A stretch of 64,000 nt of DNA from Drosophila miranda. Its lineage: Eukaryota > Arthropoda > Insecta > Diptera > Drosophilidae. Positions 1 to 13,000 of this stretch are shown here, in pieces. The position numbers were made by a program, and so were the translations under genes. The stretch covers positions 27,032,001-27,096,000 of the forward strand of contig NC_046675.1 of assembly GCF_003369915.1 (NCBI RefSeq), read 5' to 3'. The notes under the pieces were generated by a model, which was not told the origin of the DNA, searched no databases, and saw nothing but the letters and a program-made list of their open reading frames with translations. Every line of letters begins with the position of its first letter. Position 1 is the stretch's first letter.

Positions 1-1010
1 ATTAATCGAATGACATGAAACCTAGTACAAAGCGGAGGCTTGCGCCGCCTTCTAACAACGAATCAAGAATGCCAGTTGTAACCCAGTAGTATCGTTTGAA
101 TACAATTACGGAACAACCAATACGAATATAAATATCAAAAAATAATTGTGGGAATGAAAAACAAAGGAAATCAATTGTAAGGAACTAAGTACGAGCATAT
201 GCATATGTACACATGGATGTCCCAGACCCACTCGCATACATATTCATACATAGCATATACATACATATGTATGTACATATATACTTCCAACTGAAACGGA
301 GTAATTTATGAAAAGGAAATGAGAAAATGGAGTGCACGCTTGTTATACGAGTAAATGTAAGTTCTAGACGTAGTTCATATATTCATTCGTTGCATTACAG
401 TTGATGTTTAGCTCATAGACAGTTAAGGTTGCAGTTAGAGTTAGAGTTAGAGTTAGATTTGCAGAGTTAGATTAGAGTTAGCTTTAGAGTTAGAATCAGA
501 GTTAGAGTTAGAGTTAGAGTTAAAGTTCAGTATACGCATAGGTGGTTAGAGCTTACATATGTGTCATACGCACAGGAAACAGAGTACAGATACGAGTATA
601 GTAGATAGATGGATAGCATTAGTTAGTAGCTCGATAGTTTGATTCAGATAGTTAGATAGTTGGATAGTTCGCTTGCATTTAGGTACATTTAGAGACACAC
701 AGATACACACACACAACACTTAAGTAGTTGCTACTACGAGCGCCGGTTAATCGAGTATTTAGCTGTTGGTTATTGGATTGATAGTCAAACATGTTTCGGT
801 ATTGTCTGGACCAAAGTGGCTCATGCACGAGCCGCTTGGGGGAGTGGTTGGAAAATGAAAAGAAAATCAACTGAATAGCTCATACAAATACAGATACAGA
901 AAAGTAGCTATTGGGGCGGGGCGGGGCGTGCCGGTCCGACCGATGGTAGGTCGGATTAGCAGTAGTTAGATACCAGTAGCTGAGCTGGGGAATCAACAAC
1001 AATGACTTAC
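1..1010. other. Non-coding DNA on the 3' side of complexin exon 3 (intron)
   Basis: The minus-strand donor GT at 1010-1009 shows that this stretch is the start of the next complexin intron. The exon encoding the usual complexin C-terminus is not seen here and must lie left of the window. The stretch is A/T-rich, with many short ACATAC/CATATG runs and a GTTAGA-type tandem repeat. Confidence 0.7.
433..525. repeat. GTTAGA-type tandem repeat
   Basis: About 90 bp are built of GAGTTA/GTTAGA units with a few variant units. It is an imperfect hexamer microsatellite inside the complexin intron. No function is evident. Confidence 0.85.
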
Positions 1011-4000
1011 TTGTGAAATCGTCGAGCTCCTCCTGCTCCGCCTCGGCGGCCAGTTCCTCGGGCGTCTTCTTTTTCCGCATCAGAGGATTGGGCTCTTCTT
1101 GCGGTGCCGCCTCAACGATTTCCTCTTTCTTCTTGATGTTGTACTGGATATGTTGAATGAGAATGAAAATGAAACGATCGGCAGATCAGAATACATTCAT
1201 ACAAAAATACACATACACATCCGCATGTATACGGATATTGGCTAGGGGCACATTCATGTATTCTTAGCAGCTACACTTCGGTTCTTTGTCTTTTGCTTCA
1301 CTGTTGTCTGTTCCTTGGTAATTCAATCTGACTCCGTTAGGGAGTCGCTCAATAAAAGGACTCCCTACTAGAGTCAATTTGAACTGCTGCAGGAAATCCC
1401 GTGCACTTCGGATCGGGCGCATGCACCTTCCACAAATCACAATTACTAATCACTCCCACCCCATCCCACACACTCACCTTATCGCGAATGTCTTGCCTCA
1501 TCTTTTCGCGCTCCTCCTCCATTTTCCGGTGCTTCTCCTTGCGCCGATCCTCGGCCTCGCGGATGGCCTCCTGACGCTCCCTCTCCTCCTCCTCTGCCTT
1601 TTCCTTGTCATCGCCATCATCGCCGCCATCACCTCCTACAGCGCCTATCAAAAGCGAAGCACAGGATACGGATGAGAAAGGTTAAAGTGGCCAAAAAAAA
1701 CAAAGGCTATTTCTAGGCCTATCGCATATGTATCTCTTCGAACTGCCGAATTGGGCAGCGGTTCGTCTTTGTATTCGAGTATTTTGGAATGTATTCAACA
1801 TTCAATTCGATTCAAAATCGGCCATGACCAATTTTAGCTCGCTAGCATCGATGCTTGACACTTTGACACATTTGATTACACAGCGCCGCTTCTGGGCTAG
1901 GTTCGCTATCGGGTTATCGCTATCAGTCCCAGTCCCAGTCCCAGTCCAATTCCCATTCCCAGTCTCGCCCCAGACCCAGTGCCACTGCCAGTGACAGGGG
2001 AAAACTATTGGAAACGCGATTAGTTGGGATTGCGCCTCAGCTTTGGTCAGTGCTTCAGTCTGGAAACACACAACCCGCAGCGCATTACGGTTCATTTGCG
2101 GAAGTGCGCCTGGGAATTAGCTGTGACCTTTGAGAAACTGACCTTTTTCGAGGAAATAAGCGCCACAGTCCACTCTTCTGGCACTGGCAGTGACAGTGAA
2201 AGGTGCTGTAGAAGCCGAGTGCATTTCGATTCGAGTCGCCAGAGACAGAGCACGTGGATAATGTATCTGAAAGTGTTGGCTGTTCTGCTGTCGGCGGTGT
2301 GCGTGAGCTGTGCTGGTAGCTTTGCCAGCGTTGAGAACGACCTGCTGCACTTCTCGTACAAGCTGGAGCAGTATCTGGACACCAACAAGCTGCCGTGTCA
2401 GGACTTTTACGGCTACGTTTGCAGCAGGAGCGCCAATCTCAGCCAGACGGGAAAAGAGCGCTTCCAAACCTTCCTTAGGGTGGCCGACGATGAGCAATTG
2501 ATGGACATGGAGCTGCAGCTTGTCAACTTCTTCAAGACCTGCGAGAGTGCTCGCGGAGCGGATGCACTGAGGAACTCGCAGCTCTACCGGGCCAGCGGAG
2601 GCTGGCCTGCGTTGGAGACCGCCAAGCCGAACGCCACTGCACGGAGAAACCAGACTCTGAGCTGGCTGGGATTGCTGGGCCATTTTCACGAAATGGGTTC
2701 GCCCTATTTCTTCAATGTGGAGCTCACTATGCAGTCCAACAAGCGGCTGGTTGTGCTCCGGCCCGACAGCACCCGACGGCACACCATGAGGAAGTTCGAG
2801 CAGCGGGTGGGCGAGCTTCTTCAGAGCTTCGACATCGAGCAGAGTCGGGCTCATGTGGCCGCTCTCGAAGTGCTCAGCCTGGAGCGTAGTCGCAGGGACA
2901 TTGTCAAGACGGAGCACATAGAGGATGAGGTGCAGTTCAGCTATGGCAACTTCAAGCGCAGTGCTTTCGGTAATTCCTCCTTGGCCAGACTCGATTGGGA
3001 CGGTTACTTCAGGAAGCTGCTGGGCGGGAAGACGCCACAGGCCACCGACACGATCGTTGTAAAGCAGCTTCCGCGGCTGGTCGACTACTTTGTGCTGCTG
3101 CAGAACACCAGCATGCACCGTCTGCTCAACTGGATCTGGACGGACTATCTGATGGGTGAGTGAGGGTTGAGCTATTTTTCATGCTCCGCGCCAAACTTGG
3201 CCCTTTCTTGCAGACATTGTGGACTCCGACTGCCACCAGCTGGCGGAGACGTACGCAGGGGACATATATGCCCATGTGGTGCAGAGAGTTAGTGCGGATC
3301 GGGTGGAGCTCACCCAGATGTACTCGGCCTTGGGAAAAGCCTACACGGAGCAGCTCGCGAAGAGCGTGTGGGTCGATGAAATCTCGCAGCAGAGCTCGAA
3401 ACAGTTTCTGGGCCGGATCATGCACCTCACCCTCAATGGAGACGAGCACCTAAACGCCGTCTACCACGAAATTGTGCTGGGACGGCGCAGCTTTTACCGA
3501 AATCTCGAGAAGCTGCGGCGCTTCCAGCGCAAACGTCAGCCGCCCTCAGAGTCGAGCCAGCAGCTGCGCCAGTATGCACAGATATTCGACAGCGTCAACG
3601 CCCTGCTGGGAAAGCAGAACCTGAGCACTCCGCTAAATCACTTGCTGGTTGCGGAGTACTTTGCCAGGAGTCTGGTGGCAGCGGGAAGCAACAGCCGGAC
3701 ACCGGGGGCCTGGCGCAGTACGGACTCGGAGAGGAGGTTTGCCGCATTTCAGAACTGCAGCGGGACCTCGCCAACCCAGGTGAACGCGGACGAGCTGCTC
3801 CTGGGTCTGTTGGCCCAGCGCCAGGCCCTCAGCTGCTACAAGCAATGGCTCAGGCAGCCTGAGAGGGTTCCGCTGCAGGAACGGATAGACTCTCTTCTCG
3901 GCGTTGGACGAATGAAATTGTCCCTCCTCCGGCTTTACTTCATCGGAAGTCTACTTGTGGACTGTCGGTCTGAGCTGGGCCCACTGCAGCAGGAGCGCAA

Positions 4001-7000
4001 GCGGCAATTGGTGCACGCCGTTATGCGGAACTCACGCGAATTCGGCGATGCCTTCCAGTGCCATTCCGGCGACGCCCTCGCCGGACAGTACCAGCGCTGC
4101 AGTCTTCTGTAGGCTCAGGAGGAACTCTCGGCCTGCATTGCGAGTGCCGAGCCTGGCCAGATTTCGGTCAGACCTTGAACTTTTCAGACTGGTCTCTGGC
4201 TTGCGGAAGAAAATCGATAGAAGTGTGGCACTCCACGGAATTATTCAGTCACATGGTCAGCCGCTTCCGCGCCTTTCTACCCCTTTCAATCGATTGATTT
4301 TCCGAGCTGCTTTCCATCTGCTCTGGTTTTTCTCTCCCTCGACAGAGCCAGCATATGTTTACGCTTTGGTTAGGTTAGGTTACGTATGAGCTTAGCGTAA
4401 GGCATATAAACGGAAACGGAAAAAATAAACGAAAGTTGTGGCAAAGACTTACGTTGAAGAGAGGTTCGGTAACGGTATCGGTAACGGTAAGAGTAGAGCG
4501 TGGTGTGTGTTTGTTGAGGTTGAGTACATAGTACATATGTAGTAGCATTGAGTAGCAGTGTGGTTCATAGAGAAGACGAATCAGTGTTGTTCATAAACGG
4601 ATAAACAGAACAAATCAAGATGCACAAAGACCTTGGATCCGCAGGGGCTGCAGATTCATTAAATCTCTGATTAAATCGTGTCATACCAATGAAATTCATA
4701 ATTTCTGGGCGCCGTTAACCACTGCTACCTCTCCGTAGTTGTGCTTTCTGGTAATTCGGGGCCGAACGAATCAGTGCAAGTGCAACCGCTGCCTTGGCCG
4801 ATGCTGCCACTACTGTTCACGCTGCGACGCTGGCGCCACACACACACTCTGGCGCCTCAGTCAGGAGCTGCACTTCTGGCACAGTCACGCTGGCGTCGTC
4901 GTCGTTGTCGGCGCTCTCGTCGGCCCATGGTTGCCATGGCTATCCCAATCGATTGTGGCGGCCACCACGAAGTGCAAGTGCGAACACGACCACGAGCGCA
5001 CACGAACTGAATGCAGAAACTGAACTTGACTGCTGCCGACTTTTGGGCGCTGAGGCGCGCGGAGCGATGCTCGAGGACGCAGGCTGATGCTGGGCAGAGC
5101 CGCTTATGTCAAAGCTGAGTCCGTGTCCGAATCCGAGTCAGAGTCGGAGTCAGAGTGATTGAACTTCAGCCGCAGGAGTGCAAACTTGGAGTAGGAGTAC
5201 TGGCAGCACTCGCTTGGCTTTTTATGTCCTGCCGCCGTGCCAGTTACAGCAGTCGCAGCCGCAGTCGCTGCCGCTGTCGAGGTCCGCGTCGCTGGCGCTG
5301 GACCACGTCGTGATTTGAGCACCCCACATGATGACCTAAGCACAGGGGGTGACTATGGTCTGGTATTGGCGAAGCGCCTGCGCAGATTTGCCGTTGATTT
5401 CGGCCCTGAGTCGGAATTCTGATGAGAGCAGCTAGACAGCTTTTTCGCTCGCTCTAATTGCTGTTGTCCCACTCGGCTTCGCGGGAAGCGTCAACGACTG
5501 CGTCAGCTTCGCTGTTGTTCCTCTGGCCCCTCCGGCGCAAACGCTAAAATTCTATGCGCGCTTCTCTTGAGTGATTCTCGAAAGCGAAGGCTCTGCTGCG
5601 TTGTGGGATGTCCGCACATTGTCGGGTGTCTCTGCTCTGCTCTCTCGCTCTCGCTCTCCATCTTCCTCTGTCCTCCGCTGCCCCGCTCTCTACACTTATG
5701 TGCAAAAGGCAACGCACATTAAATTGAATTTATAGTCATCAATTTGCTGAATAGCTTTGTGAATGAACTTTTTGGGGTGACTGTGACTTGATTTGCAGAC
5801 GCATTTATTGTTTTCATAAATTAGTCAAAGTATTTTATAATAAAAATTGATTCAACGAAATGGTGTCAAATGGCTGGCGAGCCAAGTCCAGGTCCATGGC
5901 TGTGTCCTGGACCATATCCGGTCCCACACTACCCCCCCCCCAGTCGCCCGCTGGCAGTCTTTCCTTGGAAATGTTGCGCTTTTATGGGACTTTCGTAATT
6001 TGCTTTATGAACTTTACGAACTCTGCCCACCCGGGCCCACTCCCCGGCCTGTCCTGTCCTTTTTGTGGCTGCAACAAAGGTCTGTTCGGTACGTGCGTAT
6101 CGACGGGAGTGTATGTACGTAATAGGTATATGTATATGTATATGTATATGTACATGTGGCACATACAGCACATAGAATGTACATGGAGCGGAGAGCTTAT
6201 AGGGAAACTCTTTAAAACTCGGTTCCAGTTGCAGATCCGAGAGTTGCCCCGAATGGAGTGCACAATTCAATTAAAAACTAATCAAGCCTATTGTAATATA
6301 ATTATCATGCCAACATAATTAACACCGCTTGAGCAAGATGTTCGCCCTGCATTCTCTCTCCTTCTCGCCCTCTCCCTTTCCATCTGCCCTTTGTTCGGCA
6401 ATTTTCATTCCTCATTTTTCTTCGCATTTTTTTTGTTCCGCCTTCTAATGGAAACGGACGGCCAACGGGTTGGCGGACGGCATTGATGGCCCTTTAAGAC
6501 CTGCGGAAGCCTTCAATTTGCATGAGGAATGCTCCTGACAGCCCGAAAAATCGGTCCGTCTGTACAAATTGGTTGTTGGTTCTTGGGGTTTCTTTCTATC
6601 GTCCATTTCACTTTTTTCTTTGCCGTTAAAAGCTTTACTCTTCGCTGCGTGTCATGGGTGAAATGAGGGTACTTAATACCTATCTGGCATGTGGAGCTGG
6701 GACTGGGTAAAGGACTGGGTGGGCGCCGCAATATCTATTTATGTATGTACATCCATCCATACATACATAGATGTGTACATATATACATATATACATATGT
6801 ACATACATATATCAGAAAGTATTTGGACGAAGTCATAAGTCTGATATACGAGCCGTGGCTCGGATAAGTCTTAGAGTGCGTTTTATTGCTTGGCCTGCTA
6901 TTTTGAATACCAACACGTCAGCGGAACGCGATGATGATAATGGAACGTGGCCGACCCCGAGCTGGGAGCCACGGAGCCGGCGTAATTGTCACATCCGCAT

Positions 7001-10000
7001 ATAGCATATGTAGCTGAAGGTTGGAGATGGATATGCGGTCTAGGGGTATGCAAGTGGAAGTGTAGGAAGTGGAGCGGATGCTCGCCTGGTGACACTTATT
7101 CGACTTAATACGCGCACACTAAGGAATACTACATTAGAGTTCCATTTCCCTTTTTTATTGCGGCTGAGGCTGAGGCCTACCCACCCCTTGTACATAGAAA
7201 ATGGAAATAGAAGGGGAAGTCGAAGTGGAAGAGCAGAGATGCTTCACTCATTTGTGCGAAGTGCTCCACGCCTCACTCCGCCGCCGTCATTTTTTCACTC
7301 CTGCCATTGTAAGGAGCTGCTGAAAAGGCACGAACGGCAAATTATTTTCTTGCTTAATCCGGTTCAAGCCCGCTCAGCGTTGTATTCTAGGATTCTGGAG
7401 AAGCCTCCACCATCTTGCACACATCTGGGTCAAAGGGACGGCAACGCACAAATGACAGGAAGCTAGCGAAGGGCCTTATACTAGGAGCAGGAGAGTGCGT
7501 GCGACTTCCACAAAGAGGTTGGCTTAATACGGCTAGTCCTGCCATATGCCCCATGCCACCGCGCTAATATTTTCATTGTCACAGTCGCTAATAGCAACTG
7601 CCCGTGTCCCGTGCTCGGAGTCCCCTCCGTAATTACATTTTAACAGCCTCAAGGAGCCCGATATTTACTTATGGCCACACTTGCCCCGCACGAGTGCCAC
7701 CCATCCTACCGGCGCTGGCGGTGGAATGTGTGTCTGTGAAGGCGCATAAGTAAGGGGAAGTGGGCGTGGGCGTGTGCCAGTACTGAAATTATGCAGACAG
7801 TGCGACTCTGCCTCTGCCTTTGCCTGTTTGCGGACAAGCTGAAAATCTCATTGACAGCTTGCTGGTTGCACACGGCTCGTTCTTGTAGCGCCAGCAATTA
7901 GTTGCATGCCTCATCTGGCAGCGGACCACCACCCGGCGACCCTTTGCCAGGCACGTTTGGAATGTGACTCCGTGTCGGCACGGGGAAAACGGGGAAGTTT
8001 GTCAAAATGCTGCAGCAGAAAGCCCACTCGCCAACTGCACAAATATTTCGGTCGGTGTTCTGTTCTTGGATATTTGAGGAATTTTTAATATACATAATTT
8101 ATGCCGAGCCCTTAACAGCAGACCACCCACCCCGTCCTGGTCCTGGTCCTAGTTCTGGTTCTGGTCCTGGCCCTGGCGCTGGGTACGTTACGAGAGTGGA
8201 ACGATTGCAGTATGTGAATTAACATAAAGCACTATTGTGCGGATTGGGCTGTTATCTGGACGAAGGGAGGCACACATGTCCGCTGGGGGACTGGGTAGCC
8301 CTCCTCTTCCCCACAGCAAGGTGAAAATTACATTATCTGCAAGATTTGGGATCGATATTGTTAGGCGATGCATGTGTGTATAGTTTTGTTTGAGCCGTCC
8401 GCCTTGTGTCAAAGTGTTGCATATCTACGGGCTTTCCACTTGTGGTAAGCATATAGTGACGCACGTGCCAAGACAATTTCAAAACCTGCAGACATCAGCA
8501 ATATTTGCCTGGTTTAAAGGACTCGGACGAGGACACCGAGAGCGATGTACATAGCCAGTGTTGTTCGGGCACTGTAGTACAGTGCCTGCCTTCTGCAGGG
8601 AGTGTGGCTGTCCTGTGTCCATGTGTCAAAATGTTTGCTCATCAAAACGCACGCATTCGATACGTACTGCACATGCTCGTATTCGTACGAGTATGGTATG
8701 TTATGTGCCGTTGACAGACTTAGCTTAGGGTGCTCTACCGATAGGTGTGTTCTATAGCTATGAGATACTTATACTTTATACTTATACTTTACCTCATTGT
8801 AAATTCGTAGTAGTAGTATATAGGTGGTAGTTGAGTTGTAGTTAGAGTAGTTATAGTAGAATAGTAGAAGATGTAAGTAGGTTTGTAGTTAGTATGGTTC
8901 CATATTTGTTTAGGTAGTACATAGCAGTAGTAGTGGTAGTAGTAGTAGTAGAAGTAGTGGCAGTAGAAGTAGTAGTACGATAGTAGTAGAGTAGAAGGAG
9001 CAGAAGTAGATAAAGAAGCACTTTAACAAAATAATTTTCGCAGAAACAAAGAGTTCGAATATAACGCTTCAAGGGTATACTTGTATAAAATCAAACTAGA
9101 TTGTCTTGATTGCTGTTCTTAAACGAAATAAACAAGATAACGAAAACGAAGACGAAACAAGAGTTCTCGTGAAGTATGTGTACTATGGCGATGGGGTGTT
9201 TTAATCAGACCGAACTCAAGATGTGCATAATTGTCCCATGAACTTTTGCCAGCTGCATGTGTCTTGACTGAATTGAAAGTGGCACCGCATTTTGCTCGGA
9301 TTCAAATTATAAGTGGTTTTCTCCCCCTCCCGCTAATTGAGTTGGAAACTTTTCCATTTTGCATTTCTGTCCTGGAGTTCGATCGCTGCTTGGAGTTCAC
9401 CAAACTGGAATCGCAGGGATGCAAGCTCCCAGCTCGGGTATCTTTCTTCGAAGTGCCTTGGGTTGGTATCGATCGGAACTACATAGCCAATAGTTAGCGG
9501 GGCAGCGTGGCATGGCAAAGTACGAGTAAAACTTAAAAGCTTGCGGATTTTCCAAGTAGCTGATGCTGATCATGAAGCGGATTCTAATTTGGAATTTCAG
9601 CGATTGATATCGATCGAATCAGAGATTCTGCTAATTTGTATTGGTTCGGGTATATTGTGGGGATGTATTTTTTATGTTGGATGCCGGATGCCGGATGCTG
9701 GATGCTCGATGCTGGATGCTGAAAGGTGCGATGGCATCAGCATCAGCACCATCATCAAGTCATACAGGATATGAGCAAGCACGATTATAAGTACGAGTAT
9801 ATGTTGTACGGGTACGGGTACGAGTACGAGTACAAGTAAAATGCAAAAATACGAAAGGTTGAGAAATTACCGCCGCCTGCAGCATCTGTGTAGCGTGTGG
9901 TCGGGAAAGTAAAGGTAAAGTTCCATTAATATTCCACTCTCCGCTCTGTTTGGATTAGTTGCTACGCTCATGGATGGCGAGTTGCAAGTTGCGACATTTG

Positions 10001-13000
10001 TGTGATGTGTGATTACGAGTATACGAGTATATAATATAGGAGAATAGTTAAATGTGGGCAATGGATCGAGTGGGCGGTACATATCATAATCATAGAAGAA
10101 GCTGAATAAGTAGAAAAAGTAGTTAAGGAGCTGGTTAATAGGAGTACGAGTGTTGTGTGAGTGTGACTGGGTGGGGCTCGTGGAGGAGGCTGCCAATATG
10201 GAGTGGTTGGATAGATCCTGGATGGCCAAGCAGCCCAGTCTCTTCTTTGGTTTAAATTTCCGCTTTATATTTCAAATGGGCATGGGAATATGGGTGCATG
10301 GGTTCATGGGTGTATAGGGATATGGGCGTGGCAGTCATGGTAATGTTCGAGTACAAAATAAAGAGCGTAAAGAGAGACGAGGTCTGGTAGGCAGGAAGAA
10401 AGTGTAATAGAAGAAATTGAATTGTGTGTTTCTGTAGGGTTTTTTTGCTATCGGGACGATGGCAGCTGGGCTCAATGCCACTGCTGGCTTTTGTTGTTCA
10501 TGGTGTTCTCATTGTTGCTGTACTATATTTGTGGCATGACTGTGTCGGGCTCTGAAGTGAGGGAGAGGAGAAGAGAGGAGCAGAGTGGAGTGAAGAGAGA
10601 GGTGTACTGAAGTGGTGTGGTGTGAAGTGGCTGGGGGTTGTTTCGGGGGTAGAATTGCTGTGCACTTGGGAGTCGTTCTAGGCGCTTGGACTGTGGGCTG
10701 GGCGGAGGTGGTTGGTGTGTGTTTGTCAAGCTCTCGTGTTTGTGTGTTTTACAATGAGGTAAAGTTCGGCTGTGAAGGCATTGGAGGAGCGTACAAATAT
10801 ATTTCATTATTTTTTTGTTTTCTTTTCTTTTCCGTTGGTGTCTCGGAGAGCAGGCTTTTATGCTGGTAGGGATTAACGTCATATGATCTGTGAGTGTACT
10901 TAACTTACATAAATTACGATAACTGCATAGAAAGACGTAGTTTTTGGGAATCTCGGAGGTATGTGCTTGGGTGGAGTGGATGGGCAAACGGACGGGGAGG
11001 ACGAGTACCAATGATCTTGGGGGCTTTGCGGCTGGCAGGGCGGAAAGGTAGGGCACTGATGCTCGAGCTTGGCCTCGAGGATTGTGGGCGGATTTCGATG
11101 GTGTGGAAATTGTTATGTACAGGGCGGGGAGTGCATATGCATATGGGGTACTGTTGGGTTATTCGCTATATGCGTAGATTCAAAACATACGTGGCTATTT
11201 GTGTTGTGCAATGCTAAGCTTAGGTTTAAAATACTCAGATTCGTTTCGAATTGAAAACCTTCCACGGAGTTTCAATCTTGAACGGCTCTATGGGTACTCT
11301 ATGGGTATTCGTAAATTTCAATCATGTACGACTATGTGTTCATGCTACTGCCAATCAACCGAAACGGAAACGAAATCGAAATCGATATCGAAACCGGGCG
11401 TCCATTCAAAACTGAAACAGAAGCGTGAACTGTAAACTGTTAACTGTTAACTGTAAACTAAATGGTTGTGCCATTCAAAACAATGATTCGATTATAAATA
11501 TTATTAGATTATATTGTTAATGTACGAGTATGCTATCGGATCTTTTCAATTCTGTTGGATCGTTATGTTAAATGGGTGGGAGCTTTGGTGGTGGTGGGGG
11601 GACTTTGGAGCGGTAGCAACTTACGAATTTATTTAGGAAGCACTTATAGGAGTTTCTCTTTCGAACGCTTACCTGAAAATTTAAGAAAATAAGGTTATTA
11701 TTATTTCAAGAAAAAACCTCTATAAAAACAGAAATATATAGCGAACAAAGCTGTGAAAACTCTTGATTTGGATAAAATATCACTCGTAGCCAGAATGTAT
11801 AGCTGTATGACAAAAATACTTTTGACATATCAGAAAATTCTGTCCCAGCATTTTTATATGCTATATATTACGTCGGAAACGCGACCGGGGCTCCGTAAAC
11901 CACGATTTTAGTATTTTCGAATGATTGTTTCCAAAGTAGTGGTTAAATATCATCTACCGTATCAATCAGACGTGTTTGTTGTGGTTTTTTTGCCGTTCGA
12001 AATTTGTCTTTGAAATGCCGAAAATACTCAGAAGGTCTAATCCTTCCCGACAAGGCCGTAATGCCGTTATGCATCGGAATCAATCCACTGAAAATGAACG
12101 AGAAATTGAACGAGAATCGCGACGGTTCGAGCTCAACGTAGAGTTCAACGCATCAAGGAACGAGTTGTATCGATCAGTGCTTCAATACCTCCTTTCGTTC
12201 GGATCCAGGGTACAGTAGCAGGGAAGGATCGAGAAGAACCGGCATCCGTACGACTGAAGAACAGACTAAGCATCCGGAGCTCGGAAACGGCGGAAAGGTG
12301 AGAACTGAAGAGGATCAACTGAAGATGGCGGGAACCTAATATTGCGGGTTTCCGTGTCGGCAAACCAAGCGAGGGGGATCTTTGGGGCCGCATCCCTAAA
12401 TTTATACCCGATACTCAGTCAGTGTGGCTTAATAACAGTGGGATACCACAGGGGTGTGGGTGTGGATACCAAATTTGGTTTCTCTACCTCTTATAGTCTC
12501 TGAGATCTAGGCGCTCATAGGGACGGACGGACAGACATGGCTCAATCGACTTGGCTATTGACGCTGATCAATAATATACGTACTTTATGGGGGTCGGAAA
12601 CGCTTCCTTCTGGGCGTTCAACACATCCACTTCGCCCACAAATCTAATACTCATTTTGAGTGACGGGAAAGGTCAGCGTTGTTTTGTTCCTCATTTCTTA
12701 ACCGTGCCACCCCAATGTGCCCCACAGCGAAACGTGGCAGTGTAAGGCTTGTATTGTTATATAAATAATAAGCACTTAAATATGTACAATGTATCCTGTT
12801 TCTGTTTCACTTTGTTTGCACCTGCTCCATGTGGGTTTTACTCTCCTTTGCTTCCTTCAGCCGAGAACTTTTTCGCATCATCAGCCGAGGGTACCGGGTA
12901 ACGAAATTAAACGGAGTTGGATTGTATCTGTTGATACGAATAATAGACCCAAAGAGATACATACATATATACATACGTATGTGGGCATACAGGGAGAACA

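Larger units (their letters stand above)
4113..11975. other. Complexin intron, no gene recognised
   Basis: Nearly 8 kb with only short, shadow-like reading frames. It contains many di- to hexanucleotide repeats, for example TATGTA around 6118-6153, GTA around 8808-9008 and TACGAG around 9791-9836, and CA/TG-rich stretches. No splice-flanked coding exon stands out. Alternative complexin exons could be hidden here. Confidence 0.6.

Noticed and set aside
421-530. Possible telomere-like or CRISPR-like array
   Set aside because: The units are short, contiguous hexamers without spacers; it is an ordinary microsatellite.
2117-3118. 333-codon open frame on the minus strand
   Set aside because: Antisense shadow of exon 1 of the neprilysin-like gene. 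It shows no signal or family motif, and the plus frame has a signal peptide and M13 ends.
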